Assembly: GCA_019009955.1 (NCBI GenBank)
Contig: CM032231.1
Span: forward strand, 104,669,501 to 104,733,500
Direction: 5' to 3'
Source of the DNA: Riptortus pedestris
Taxonomy: Eukaryota; Arthropoda; Insecta; Hemiptera; Alydidae
Length of the DNA stretch: 64,000 nt
Shown one piece after another: positions 44,401 through 55,118 of the stretch (positions are counted from its first letter, which is position 1; each line of letters opens with the position of its first letter). Both the position numbers and the translations under genes were made by a program. Under the pieces are notes generated by a model. That model saw only the letters and a list, made by a program, of their open reading frames with translations, was not told where the DNA came from and did not search any database.

Positions 44401-45847
44401 AAACATGAAGAGAATACCAGAGCAAATAAATTGCCCTTTTCCCGGGTTATTGGAAAGTGTAAAATATAATACTTACATGGAGTCAGAAATATGTTACAGT
44501 AAATCCGTCCTAAACTCTAATATATTAAACTGGCCCACCATTTTAATGTATATATCAACTATGAACTAATACATTTGCACTGGTTGTTTTTGAATATGTT
44601 AATAAATGGTTTTGTAGTATGTTAATCAGCTATATTATGTATAACTGCTTTAAATTACAGTTGATTTAATTATATACAATGTAATAAGAAATTATTAGTT
44701 TTTTCTTAAGATTTTAATGTATATGTAAATTTTTAGGCCTTACTAGAAGGAATAAAATGTTAGTAAAAAGGAGATTCCCCAAGTGCTGGTTTAACTCATT
44801 TTTGGACTCTTCTCGGCACATATTCTCTATTTCTATATAAACACCTGATTTGTACAAAGGGGAGTGGGGAAGGGATAACTGCAGGCTGAAAACGAGGAAG
44901 TATCAATAACACGCTTAATACTTGATTTACGAAAAAAAATCCGTCCAGTTATAATTATAGACCACCAATTATAACAGGGATATTTTGAATTTTCAAATCC
45001 CCCACCATTCCAGTTCCGATTTCAGTCACTAACAAATATTATCTTTAGTATTGACTGAAATGGTTAAATATCGAGTATGGCATAGATCAATTGAAAATTT
45101 TCGAGTGAAAAATGAAAAATCTTGAAGAATTGATGAAATGGTTCATGATATTACAGCTTATTGTTAATATGACATGAGTAAGTAGGAGTGAGGCTTTACT
45201 GATGGTCGAAAACTAAAATATGGAAATATCTCGGCCAATATTCGATATAGAGAAAACATGTACATAACAAGATTTATGGAACATTACATTTGCAATAATA
45301 TTGGTCCTGTATAATGTTTCATACAAATTGGCGTCATGAGAGCCACCTTAACAGATGATTTCTCTCATGGGAATCCTGCTAAAAGGTTATCCTTAAAATA
45401 AATAAAGCCCGTCACGCAGGGGCTGCGTAAACTAAGCAGATTTCCCACGTGAAGTTATACAATAGAGAAATCTCCATACGAGAGCCGAACAGTTACGGCA
45501 AAGGACCCAACTAGTTTTTGGAGGGAAACTCCCGCCGTCGTCGGTTACGGCCCAAATTTAATAAAAATGCAAATATCTCGGTTAATATTCAAGATAGAGA
45601 AGAAATATATAGAACAATATTTATAGTAAATTTAATTTACAATAAGATTGGTTCTATACAATATTTTGATCCGACGTATGGTAACGGAGATATTTCGAAT
45701 TTTCGAAAATCCCCCCTCTAAACCCCCCCCCTCCCACTGGTCCGATTTCAGCCATTAACGAACATCATCTGTCTTTTTGTATAAAACGTTTAAATATCGA
45801 ATTTGGTAACGATCAAACAAAAATTGCGACCGCTAGAGCGTTAACAG

Positions 45848-45895
<48 letters not shown>

Positions 45896-46387
45896 GAACG
45901 GACCTCATTTTCATCTCCTGGGTAGGATCGATGGACATTTGAAGAAAATTTTCGAAAATCGTGTCATGAGTACGACCTCAATAGCTGATTTCCCTTAAGG
46001 GAAATCTGCTAATAAATAAAATAGCACATATCAAGGAATAAAACATATCTTCAATGTAGTCAAAGGCTCAGGACCCCAGACTTAAAGTCTAGAGTAAAAT
46101 TGTTATTATCCCAGTAAGTAGGACATCTGCTCAGCGCTCGCTAGGCGAACTTTTCTTTATTTAGTATTAAATTAATTTATTAATGATAAATTTTTCAGGA
46201 TTGCAATGACGATGGGAAAATCACTTGCATAGACTACGCTAGCATCCATAGGTTTGGAGGATATGGATGCAACAGTCCTCTGGATCCTAAATTCAAATCG
46301 AAATTTGACCCATGCCTAAAGGAAATAGGTGAAGGAGAGAGTCTTATAGATAGGACAGCAAATCAACAAGAAATTGAAATATTTTGA
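36354..46387 (+). CDS. i-type (invertebrate) lysozyme, four exons, complete
   Basis: Exons 36354-36417, 38547-38726, 39355-39428 and 46199-46387 (stop TGA) join in phase with GT/AG borders to encode 168 residues. Residues 1-21 form a signal peptide (MAYTKAVAFLAPLPLLVLLT). The mature part follows the i-type lysozyme/destabilase fold: DECLTCICIATTEC, then GCLGDVCGPYWITEPYWNDA, the second-half pattern GSFERCVTDPICAGETI, then FGQDC, and finally IHRFGGYGC with 12 cysteines in total. Family members are secreted muramidases or isopeptidases used in defence or digestion. Asp52 sits where the catalytic Asp is expected, but Ile38-Ala-Thr-Thr-Glu42 lacks Glu at the usual position, so muramidase activity is doubtful; isopeptidase-type activity was not assessed. 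Intron 1 holds two SINEs. Intron 3 (6.8 kb) holds Harbinger, mariner and several H copies. Possible polyadenylation AATAAA at 46695-46700. Confidence 0.93.
37200..37415 (-). mobile_element. tRNA-derived SINE, lysozyme intron 1
   Basis: TTATTTATTTATGTCCACTT to GAGAATCGAACACGCCGCTC and CTGAGCCCC head. Confidence 0.78.
37544..37690 (+). mobile_element. tRNA-derived SINE, 5' half, lysozyme intron 1
   Basis: GGGGCTCAGGTTAGCCATGC head, GAGTCCGTTCCCGTC B-box and TAAATAAAATCCTTAGTCC. It lies in inverted orientation 128 bases from the previous copy. Confidence 0.75.
37690..37980 (-). mobile_element. H element, internally deleted
   Basis: GGAAATAAACTATTGAGGTA through ATGACGAAAATGAGGTCC and a very short TA tract, then a jump to TTCGGCATTCAGTAAACCCC. 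Lies in lysozyme intron 1. Confidence 0.7.
39060..39198 (-). mobile_element. H element, 3' fragment with (TA)n
   Basis: TGAGCTATTGAGGATGTACT to the (TA)n tract 39163-39197. Lies in lysozyme intron 2. Confidence 0.7.
39925..40126 (+). pseudogene. Harbinger transposase N-terminal fragment
   Basis: The plus strand reads VRKWVDRRNNLGAG, a stop, then INELRLEDAHQLQNFIQMSA followed by VQLEQLLDLVKHQIIKQDAI and HDRLMVT. This is the start of a Harbinger transposase (family pattern: a W-rich start, then LRLED, FLRM, and ERLAVTLRFLATG). It stops where the DDE core should begin, so the catalytic part is deleted. Confidence 0.75.
40124..40282 (-). pseudogene. MADF/Myb-like DNA-binding domain fragment of the Harbinger element
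   Basis: On the minus strand, 52 residues: EFRQWTDEEIFNLINLYEEK, KFLWNIKHKLYRNGDLKISA and YEEMAKKFNCDL, then TGA. This is the N-terminal half of a MADF domain, the accessory DNA-binding protein encoded opposite the transposase in Harbinger elements. The two remnants overlap tail to tail, the mark of a large internal deletion. Confidence 0.75.
40469..40533. repeat. 25-bp hairpin at the Harbinger right end
   Basis: TCTCAGGTCTCCGAGACCAC and the complement GGTCTCGGAGACCTGAGA pair at 24 of 25 positions around a loop of about 15 bases. Confidence 0.8.
40557..41418 (+). mobile_element. H element variant joined to an inverted 3' fragment
   Basis: 40557-41215 reads plus (TCTGTCACGCAGGGGCTGCG start, duplicated body, no 3' end). 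41240-41418 reads minus (TTAAGGGAAATCAGCTATTC to a (TA)n tract). Confidence 0.72.
41419..42600. other. Unassigned part of lysozyme intron 3
   Basis: Contains an exon-like segment at 41548-41637 and a GC-rich non-coding block at 42060-42480 of unknown origin. Confidence 0.4.
42640..42836 (+). pseudogene. Mariner transposase C-terminal fragment
   Basis: About 60 residues read NVHLFPAIQNSLNEEQFNPL and on to EEFWESGFNKLLERCQHVIN ending QMGHI and a stop. This matches the end of mariner transposases (pattern HLFP.L...L....F, then FYESGI.KL..R..KC...NG.Y). The DD34D core is absent. It lies in intron 3 of the lysozyme gene. Confidence 0.8.
42870..42915 (-). mobile_element. H element, 5'-end scrap
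   Basis: GAAATCACTTAGTTAACGCA to CCCCGCGTGCAGGAC, next to the mariner fragment. Confidence 0.55.
42916..44311. other. No gene seen, lysozyme intron 3
   Basis: AT-rich. 43690-43760 (AAAGGCTTTTTATTGCACTC) may be a LINE 3' tail, unproven. Confidence 0.4.
44312..45382 (+). mobile_element. H element fragments, diverged
   Basis: 44312-44360 is a 5' end (TCCGTCACGCAGAGGCTGTG). 44768-45382 holds variant body sequence with a second broken start (CCGTCCAG, 44942) and ends TTTCTCTCATGGGAATCCTG, CTAA. Confidence 0.6.
45408..46012 (+). mobile_element. H element, complete short form
   Basis: Both ends present: CCCGTCACGCAGGGGCTGCG start and GGGAAATCTGCTAA end, with C-rich block 45711-45740 and (TA)n 45852-45890. 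It lies 190 bases before lysozyme exon 4. Confidence 0.85.
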
Positions 46388-46787
46388 GACATATAAAATA
46401 CCTGTATGTTCCCCTAATATAATGTTCACACTTAATTTATTTTTTATATGTGTTATGTAATTTATTAAATTATACTGATGATATACAAACAGAAACCAGT
46501 TCATTTTTTTCTTGTAAGTAAATATTCCGAAGAGGTCACGGTGAGGCGAATACATAAATATTAGACTTCCTGCAACACGAAGTAAATAATTTATCTTTTA
46601 AGACAGGAGGCGCTTTTTTAATTTGCTGAATTCTGAGAATACAAGCGGCAGACTTCATCACTAAAGTCATAAGGTACGTGTTCTTACTTCACAAAATAAA
46701 TAGACACTTTTATTTTTTGGCTCAGTGGATCATTTATTAAATATTGTAGTGCGTATTATGATTGGGATGTAGATGAAAGCAGAAACG

Positions 46788-48245
46788 CCCGTCACGCAGG
46801 GGCTGCGTAAACTAAGCAGATTTCCCACTTACTGGTATAATTCTCTTGTGTTCTCCTCTCACTAAATATTCTCTATTTCTATGTAAAAAAACCGATGAGT
46901 AGAAGTTTGGCGGGGGGGGGGGGGCGTTGCTGAAGTTTGAAAACAGGAAAGTGAGAATAACTCGCTAAATATTTGAGTAAAGAAAAAAAATGCATAGAAC
47001 AGCAATTTTAGAACATCAATAGTTTAAGAAGATTGGTTCTATAAAATTTTACAATAATAAATTATTAGTAAAATCAATTCTCTTTCCTCTGTACCCTCAC
47101 TATTCCGTGTCTAACCTCTCCCAATAACAAATATGATCTCTAGTGTATACTGAAACAGTTATATGTCGAGTATGGAATAGGTCAAATAAACATTTTAGAT
47201 AAGAACGTAAAATCTCATTTGATGCTTTATCACTCAACGAATTTCCATGTATCTCGCATAATAAAGGTCTCTTGAAAACAATATTTGGTATTTGAGCTTC
47301 GAATAATATGGTTCATTATGAAACAGTTTATTGTTAATATGAGATGAGCAGGAGTGGGGGTTTACTGAAGGCTGAAAATTGAAACATCCAATTATATGGG
47401 TAAATGTTCATCAAAGAGAGAGTATGTATATAACAACATTTATAGGTAATTAATTTGCAATAAGATAGGTTCTAAACAATTATTCTTTCCGACTCATAAT
47501 AATGGAGATATTTCGAAATTTCAAAATTCTACCCATTAACTCCAACACCCACCCCCACTAGCGTGATTTCAGCCGTTAACAAAGTAGATCTTCCCTTTTA
47601 CACAAAACGATTATATATCGAGTTTTGTAATTACAAGTCAAAAATTGATTTGCATAGAGCCCATCTTATTGGAAATTGAATGAACTATACATGTTGCTCT
47701 ATTCATATTCTCTGTATCATAAATGTTAACCTAGATATTAAGATTTTATAGTTTTCCGCTTTTTGTAAACCCCCACTCCTACTTATGTTATATTAATAAT
47801 AAGCTGTTATATCATGAACCACTTCATTAAAAGGTTAAATACCAAATATTGTTTTCATTAAACTTTCACATTGTGTCATATACGCAAATACGTTCTGTTG
47901 ATTTCCTTCCCCTTCCCTTCTTTTGTTCTTGGATTACTAAAATTTGAATGATTGAGATTAAAATTATTCTGATTCATTACAAATTTCAGCACTACCAATA
48001 GCAAATAGTTTTCAATAAAATTAATATGTTATATTCAGATATATTTCATCAATTGTTTCTCTTTCCGGTCTAGAATAATTCTATCTACCATTCAGCGCTA
48101 CGAGGTTAGCTGGCCTGTTTGTTTGCAATTCCGTTTGTATTTATTCACTTAATATTCACGTTGGTGGTACCAGTATGTAGATTTAACTATTGTAACCATT
48201 CGCGTGGAAAATCTGCTGAGTTTACGCAGCCATTGCTTGACGAAA
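46788..48245 (+). mobile_element. Two H elements fused in inverted orientation
   Basis: 46788-47646 reads plus from CCCGTCACGCAGGGGCTGCG to CAAAAATTG. 47647-48245 reads minus through TAAACCCCCACTCCTAC to TTTACGCAGCCATTGC. The junction is in the middle of the body and no (TA)n tract remains there. Confidence 0.7.
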
Positions 48246-48514
48246 TTGTCAAAGCGATGTGCTTTATTCAGTGTAGAGCGGTTGCAGAGAGAATAGGATG
48301 GCCCAAGCAGAAGGAAGTTGTCGGCAAAAAGGCTAAGGTGGTCTATTCTTAGACTGCAAAGAATCATCCTTTCTCTCCTTGATCTCCTTCTTCTCAAGCT
48401 CCTTCCTTTAGGAAAGTCTTTTACTCCCTTAAAAAGAAAGGCCGTTTTTCTCCTTAAAGCCTCAGTTCAATCTATGTTTTGGGCACGATTTCTTGTGATG
48501 ATCTTACACAAACA

Positions 48515-48518
48515 CACG

Positions 48519-48615
<97 letters not shown>

Positions 48616-48635
48616 ACACACACACACACACACTA
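48515..48635. repeat. (CA)n(TA)n(CA)n compound microsatellite
   Basis: CA 48520-48568, TA to 48611, CA again to 48632. Confidence 0.95.
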
Positions 48636-48880
48636 GCGGGCCCTACAGACGTTGTCCTGTATGATATTTCAAGGGATTAGGATAATAAATTTTGAACGAA
48701 CCTCATTTTCGACATCTCCTGGGTAGGATCGTTGGACATTTAAAGAAATTTTTTTGAAACTCGCGTCATGAGTACGACTTAATAGCTGATTTCCCTTAAG
48801 GGAAATCTACTAAAAATTCGTTTCAAATCGGTCCAGCCGTTTAGGAGGAGTTCAGTGACATACACATGTACAGTAGAATT
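48630..48880 (+). repeat. Family B end fragments around an H fragment
   Basis: 48632-48680 is a B start (CTAGCGGGCCCTACAGACGT). 48819-48880 is a B end (TTTCAAATCGGTCCAGCCGT, TTAGGAGGAGTTCAG). The H 3' fragment lies between them. Confidence 0.6.
48686..48814 (+). mobile_element. H element, 3' fragment
   Basis: TTTTGAACGAACCTCATTTT to TTAAGGGAAATCTACTAA. Confidence 0.75.
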
Positions 48881-48907
48881 TTTTTTATTTATATCATTTA
48901 TTATATA

Positions 48908-48944
<37 letters not shown>

Positions 48945-48946
<2 letters not shown>

Positions 48947-49662
48947 CTAGCTCAGAGACCCGGCTTCGCCCGGGAATTGATTTGAGGATGAATGGTGATG
49001 GTGTTTTTTTTTTTGGCAAGGCAAGGCTTTACTTTGCACAATATTTTGACATTTACCCGTCCCATTGTTTAGGGTTAATACCCGTTGTTGGCGTTTGATA
49101 ATAATAAAATTAATTTTTTATGTAAAGTCTTCACTGTCCTCCAAATTGTTATATTTCGTCTCTCTGTGCATTATGCATAGATTTTAGTTATTAAAGAAAA
49201 AATTATGAACAAGAGAGGAATTATGATTTGAATTAAATTTTTTCCAGGTGTGGTACCTCGTAGTTCAAATTGGAATGAATTGAAATTGTTGAGCACATCA
49301 ATATTTCTACGCCAAAGTACTGCTCCACACATTGTTCCTGGAGAAATGTATAAAACAAAAGTTAATCTAAATAACAAAGTAAACAAACTTTTGTTATGTG
49401 CATGTTTGTCGAAAAACAAATAGACAATGAAATATTGCGAATTTTTGTTTCAGGCCTCCCTTATAACTCTCACTCCCGTTCTACCCTAAAAATTTTAATA
49501 TAGCTTATAATCATGGAAGAATATATGCGAATTCACATACCGAGTTTTGTTAAGTTGGGTTCAATTGTTAGTGCCCAATGAAATAGTTGACTCCCGCTTT
49601 AGTTTATAGTGTTTATTCGTTTATACAATTGGGTTAAATCTTTGTTAATCTGAGCTAGTATA
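48945..49662 (+). repeat. Family B repeat
   Basis: TAGCTCAGAGACCCGGCTTC start, one full unit, ending at ATTCGTTTATACAATTGG and a TA tract. Confidence 0.7.
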
Positions 49663-49664
49663 TA

Positions 49665-49707
<43 letters not shown>

Positions 49708-49780
49708 ATATACATAAAGATTTATAATTATATAAATTATTATTATATTTATAATATATAAAGATTAAGAATTATATATG

Positions 49781-49825
<45 letters not shown>
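49663..49825. repeat. (TA)n tracts between family B and the 5S-like repeat
   Basis: Several broken TA runs, longest 49785-49822. Confidence 0.9.
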
Positions 49826-49827
<2 letters not shown>

Positions 49828-49842
49828 ATATGCGTGTGTATT

Positions 49843-50245
49843 ATAGGTTGCCCTTTGGTCAGTGGTAGAGCATTCGAGTTTACATCACTTAAGACAAGCA
49901 ATATCGAGCATTACTTGAATGGGTGACCACGTAGTTAGTACACCGGTTCGCTACCAGAGCGCACTGCTACAGGAATGGAGGAAGTCTCGTGAGTACATTA
50001 ATTTGACAGCTCGTCGGCATGGCGAAGGACATTGACTCTCATAGATCCCGTCTGCTTGCTAATTGCCCATTAACGACTGTAGGCCCTCAGGTATTAAGGA
50101 AGCGCGTCAGTCTACTGGAGACAACTCATTATTGGTCCTCCTTGGTTAATGGGGGTTGTTCATAGAGTTGATCATTCAAACTCTCAAGTCTCACTCGGAG
50201 GTGGCTAAAGACCTCTATGGTTACAATGCCCACGGATATATATAT
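49843..50245 (+). repeat. Possible 5S rRNA-derived SINE or repeat
   Basis: 49880-49950 resembles the 3' half of 5S rRNA: ATCACTTAAG...AAGCAATATCGAGC, then TTACTTGAATGGGTGACCAC and ACACCGG. It is preceded by TTTGGTCAGTGGTAGAGCAT, which resembles a tRNA A-box. The following 290 bases are GC-richer than their surroundings and non-coding. A 5S or tRNA/5S hybrid SINE is the best reading; it is not a functional 5S gene. Confidence 0.5.
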
Positions 50246-50479
50246 ATATATCCTTTAACAATAATCCAATCAAAAGGAAACATGACATTGTTAAAATAAA
50301 TTTCGACTTTCGTGTTCTCTTAATAGTCTGTCATGTGGAGAACAAGATCTTTGGAAGACTAAAGCTTTGCTACTTGGTGTTATAATATTCTCTCTTTTGG
50401 GAGCAGACAGTTGATGATTAGGGTACGTTGGAAAACTCAAACCCCCTAGCCTGCCAAAATTTCATCGTTTGGATTTTAC

Positions 50480-50635
50480 GAGGCGGGGCGAAAAGAGGCA
50501 GGCCCAGACACAGGTGGTTTGATGATTTCAGGAATGACTTGCAAAGGATAATTGCTGCAATTGGAGAAACTTTGAAGAAAATGGACTAACCGGAGAAGAC
50601 ATCTAGTGTTCTAGAAGGGTCGTAGTGTTTTTTTA
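50480..50635 (+). pseudogene. LINE ORF2 C-terminal fragment
   Basis: The plus strand reads GGAKRGRPRHRWFDDFRNDL, then QRIIAAIGETLKKMD and a stop. KRGRP..RW.DD is typical of the extreme C-terminus of RT-bearing LINEs. Only about 35 codons are recognisable. Confidence 0.55.
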
Positions 50636-50639
50636 TTTT

Positions 50640-51232
50640 TTATTTCATTTATTTATTTTTTCATTCTTAATTTTCTTACTTTTATTATTTTTATTTTTTT
50701 TACATTATATTTGATTAGAAGGTTGATTAATGTGTATATATTGTATATTATAAAATAATAATGTATTTCAACATAATCATACATGCATGGCAATGGAAAA
50801 TGTATTCAAAAAAATAACTCCTCATAGGGTTACTATGAGGAGAAAAAAAAAAAGGGTCGTAGAGTCTTGGAGTAAAGGAAGTTATGACTTAAAGTTTTCT
50901 TACCAGTCACAATTTTGCAATCTGACTCTGTAGCGAAAAGTAATTTTAAAATAGTTGACTTAGCAATTTCCGTGTGTTGTGAAGTTTTAATGTTTCATAA
51001 ACATACATTTAAAAAATATATATATATAACACACAGCAAAATTGTTTCCAATAGTAAAATGATTAGTTCAGGTCAAAGATAATGAGAAGTATTATAATAC
51101 CTGTCATTCTGAACATGTAAATTTATTTTTTATGGTTTCCAAATATTAAAACTTTCTTAATTTTTTTTTATTGGTCATTATTCTACTAAGTTACTGATAA
51201 TAAAATAAAATTAGAAAACAATAAAATTTTAC
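50640..51232. other. No gene seen
   Basis: T-rich run, a 10-bp stem hairpin CTCCTCATAG/CTATGAGGAG at 50818-50842, then AT-rich sequence. Confidence 0.4.
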
Positions 51233-51397
51233 CACGGCGACCTCAATATTTGCCGTGAGGGATTTTAGTTTTTCAATCAATGGTTGTTTGTATACATTTG
51301 ACGTTGGGCAGCAATAAGGGTTCGTATTGATCTGGGCACAAATACGGCAGGCCTCCCCTAGCTCCCAGGCAACAATCTCTCTGGTTGGGGACTGCAT
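51233..51397 (-). CDS. First exon of a possible ZAD zinc-finger protein
   Basis: From ATG at 51397 the minus strand reads MQSPTREIVAWELGEACRIC, then AQINTNPYCC and KQPLIEKLKSLTANIEVAV, to a GTAAAA donor (phase 0) at 51232; 55 residues. CRIC followed by a helix-rich stretch resembles the N-terminal half of the zinc-finger-associated domain (ZAD), a dimerisation module at the start of many insect C2H2 transcription factors. No partner exon with the second Cys pair or C2H2 fingers was seen to the left. The exon could also belong to another Cys-containing protein. Confidence 0.45.
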
Positions 51398-51634
51398 TTT
51401 GGATGGACTTGCACTCAATCAAAGTCGGCCATGTTCAAGTATAATATAGACTTCAACCCGCTATCAAAGAGTCTTTTGAAGCAACAAGTCAACAAACTTT
51501 ACTGCCAAATAATTTGCATACAAAAAAGTAAAAAAAAACTTCATTCCAGACTTTGTTGCTAGATATTTTTCCAATTTATTTGCTGCCGTCTAAGTCTAAA
51601 ACAAATATTGAAAAATTGCATATTTTTTTTTTAA

Positions 51635-51765
51635 TTTTTGTTGTTGTCTTAGTGGGTTCTTACTCTTTGTAAAACTAGAGTCGAGGGTTCGATGTCAGCC
51701 TGGGCAATGGGGATTCATTTAGTAATGAACTCATTAAATAGAATCCATAGTCTCACCCCAACCTC
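51635..51765 (+). mobile_element. tRNA-derived SINE, 5' half, diverged
   Basis: AGGGTTCGATGTCAGCCTGG B-box region, AATGGGGATTCATTTAGTAA and CTCATTAAATAGAATCCA. Confidence 0.65.
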
Positions 51766-51838
51766 AGTCACACAAGATTTCCCACATTTTCGAATGACTT
51801 TGCTGACCCTCAGAGTAGGAGATGACGAAAAAAAGGCC

Positions 51839-52292
51839 GCCACGCAGGGGCTGCGTTAACTAAGCAGATATCCCACCCACGACACGTATTTGCATTTATC
51901 TCAAAACGTAAAAGTTTAATGACAACAATATTTGATATTTAGGCTTCAAATAAAGTGCTTCATATTATAACAGTTTATGTTTAATATGACATGAGCAGGA
52001 GAGGAGGTCTACTGAAGACCGAAAACCAAAAAATGCAAATACCTTGGTTAATAATCAAGATAGTGAAAAAACTTTAAAGAACAATAAATAAAACACATAA
52101 AACATAAAAACATTTATAGAACAATAAATTTGTAATAATATTGTTTCTATACAATTTTTCGAACCGACGCATAATAATGGAGATGCTAAGAATTTTCGAA
52201 ATTCCCACTCTAAACCTCCCTTCCGTCGCGGGTTGAAGTCATTAGCGATCTTGATATATATATATATATACACACACACGCACACACACGCA

Positions 52293-52324
<32 letters not shown>

Positions 52325-52374
52325 CTTTTGAATGGACCTCATCTCCTGTGTAGGATTGTTAGACATTTGAGGAA
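51839..52374 (+). mobile_element. H element, lacking the 3' end
   Basis: CCGCCACGCAGGGGCTGCGT start and variant body, with a (TA)n(CA)n(GCAC)n tract at 52253-52325. Breaks off at ACATTTGAGGAAAT. Confidence 0.75.
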
Positions 52375-53147
52375 ATAAAAGGGAGGGAGGTTTAAAGTAG
52401 ATTCGTCTATCTAGTGCTTGGAAGTTCTCCCACGTCTCCCCGAATTACCAAGCTTCATCAACTCTCTCTTTATTGGGAACCAGTTATTTTAGCGGTTGTC
52501 TTCTTCTAGGTATACGAACTGTATGCTATGCGTCTTTTACCCTTAGAATATTTTGAGTGTTTTCTAGTTCTTTTTCTGAAATACCTATTACTTTTTTGAA
52601 TTTTCAAAATGAATAAGAGCACAATAATTTAAGTTAACAATTTCCTCCCCTTCATATTTTTACTCGAATAAGTGACACTTTTTTACAAACCTCACAGCTA
52701 ATATAACATCATAACTATATTGCTCCAAAAATAATATGATAAGAAATTTTGCGACGTTTACAAATAAGTTGTTTTTATTTTCTGCTAATTGAGCAGTAAA
52801 TTAAACATTAATTGTTATGTATCATTTTAAAATGAAGGGGAAATTATTTATTGGCGCTATAGGTGTGTACCTTTTACATTTTAAAATTAAATAATTTATT
52901 TCTTTATGTTATATATTTACGAGCACACTCAACTAGGGATTTGGATCAACCTTCAACAATTTAAAATGAAAACAAAATTATAGAAAAATAACTAAAAACT
53001 GAACACAACAATAAAATGATACACAATAAAAATACATTAATAGGACGTAATAAACATTATATAGTAGTAATAATCACAACTATTTAAAATGGTTTAAAAA
53101 AACTATGATATTACTATTTACTAGAATATTTATATTATTTAAATATA
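52375..53147. other. No gene seen
   Basis: AT-rich intergenic sequence between the ZAD-like exon and the odorant receptor. Confidence 0.4.
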
Positions 53148-53305
53148 AGTGGCGAGTTCGATTCTCGCCTAGGCAATAGGAATTTATTTAGTAATGCACT
53201 CATATAAAATGCATAGTCCAACCTTGGCTATAAAAGGTTGACAGCCTGTAGATAATTCTTCCCAATTAGCCATAGTAGCACAGTGGACGTTAATAAATAA
53301 CATTT
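53148..53305 (+). mobile_element. tRNA-derived SINE, head missing
   Basis: AGTGGCGAGTTCGATTCTCG B-box, AATAGGAATTTATTTAGTAA and the tail AGTGGACGTTAATAAATAAC. Confidence 0.78.
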
Positions 53306-53389
53306 TTTTTAAATTGCTCAAAATTAAAGTATTTCTCACTAATTATAAGTCAAAATTAAAAAGGGGTTAAGTTAAATTTTGTAGAACAT

Positions 53390-53650
53390 ATTCAATTTTT
53401 TAAGATGATTTAACATATTGGCGATATGTGGTCTCTGAAAGAACTTCCTACATGTTATGTGGTGTAGTCAGTAAGTGTTTAATGGTTTATGGTTCAGGGC
53501 ATGTTCTGCAGAGAGGACTTTCTGTTCTTGCCATGAGTCTTGAGTGCGTTAAATGTGAGTGTCCTATCCTAAGCCTCATTAGTGCAACTTCTGCTGGATG
53601 GTCACTCGCTTATAAAATGCCGTAATTCTCACAGATGATTTTCTGATGTT
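53390..53650 (-). pseudogene. Non-LTR retrotransposon ORF2 C-terminal fragment
   Basis: On the minus strand: AEVALMRLRIGHSHLTHSRL, MARTESPLCRTCPEP, a stop, then TIKHLL. This is the RLRIGH..LTH and C-x2-C ... HLL pattern of jockey/I-type elements. It contains stops and lies just upstream of the odorant-receptor gene. Confidence 0.72.
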
Positions 53651-53977
53651 TTATGGCAACATTTTTGCCATGTAAGTCGGGTAGAAGCATTATATAAATA
53701 AACAAACAAGTCCAAATAATAAATGTTATGTTGTTTTTATGTGATGAAATAGTTTGGATGTAAAAAAAAAGAGTAATAAGGTATACTGTAAAGACAGTTA
53801 TTAGTTCTTTTTGTCCAAATTAAATATAAATGCATTGCGTGTACTCCACCTTCTTTTTCTACCGGGAAACGTTTCCTATATTATTGATTTTAACAACATG
53901 AACTAAAAGATGAACGATCTGTTCCTTACTCGAAGACGATTCGTTAGTTGTCAACAGTTTTCCCATTTGTCAAATCA

Positions 53978-55055
53978 ATGGCGGTTGAAGTTGTTTACAC
54001 GGAGAGATTCAGAAAACTCCTGAAAGATGGAGGCTTATGGCTGAATTACTCTGAGCATCAATATGGAAATATTCTAAAGTCTATTCAAATAGTCAGAATT
54101 GCTTACCTCATTTTTGTCTACCTCCTTGTATTACAAAAGCTGTTGACTGAAGGTTCCAACTTTCTATTTTCCAGGTCTGCTTCGTATATACCGCTCGGGG
54201 CAACGCTCATGACTATGAGTCTGTCGTTCTTCGCCAAATCGAAAAATCTAGAGCTTTTGGCAGATGAACATGAAATAAACTTTTCCAAGTACAGAAACGA
54301 GTGGGAAATGAATATAATTAAAAATATATGCGAAAATCTGAGGAAATTTGTGGATTTCATCAAGCTCTCGTATACAGTGTTCGTGGCGCTGTTCGTTGGA
54401 ATCCCGTGGGTGATTGACGGCGTTCTTGTTGTTCTGGGTCACGAGAAACCGTTCATTTTCGCTGCGCCTTTGCCTCTGGAGGCGTACGTCGCATGCACAA
54501 CTTCAAGAAATTTGTATATGTATTCTTTTGCTCTGGCTTCCCACCTGTGGCTGCTAGTTGGCATGTCAAGTGCGGTGACGAACCAATGCATTATATTCTT
54601 CTCCATATCTTACGACACAGCTGAAATAAGGATATTGAAAAATCACCTTAATAAATTGCCCTTCGAAATTGGATTTCAAAGTGAGGAGAGCAAAATAGAC
54701 CAATTACCTGACTGGAACCTGAAAAAAATAATTAAATACCACCAACAGATTATCAGGTTAGTATGTCTCGATCGTACATTTCCATTTTCGCTTTAGCAGA
54801 TTTACTTTCTTGGGAATCAACAGGTGCTCTTCTTACGAAATTTCGAGACACTTCAAATGTCCACCGATATCACACCAGTAGATGAGGCAAATGTAAAATC
54901 TGAATAATTTAATTATGCTTCTTATCACTTTATTAGCAAATCTCTCTTAAGGGAAATCAGCTATTGAGGTCGTACTCATGGTGCGATTTTCGAAAACATT
55001 CTTTAAATCTCCATCTATCCTACCGAGTACTTGGCGAAAATGAGGTCCGCTCAAG

Positions 55056-55118
<63 letters not shown>

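Noticed and set aside
49880..49950. Functional 5S rRNA gene
   Set aside because: Only a diverged 3' half is present, with internal changes and no 5' half.
50818..50842. Rho-independent terminator-like hairpin CTCCTCATAG...CTATGAGGAG with A-run
   Set aside because: Eukaryotic context and no gene end nearby; chance or repeat-derived hairpin.
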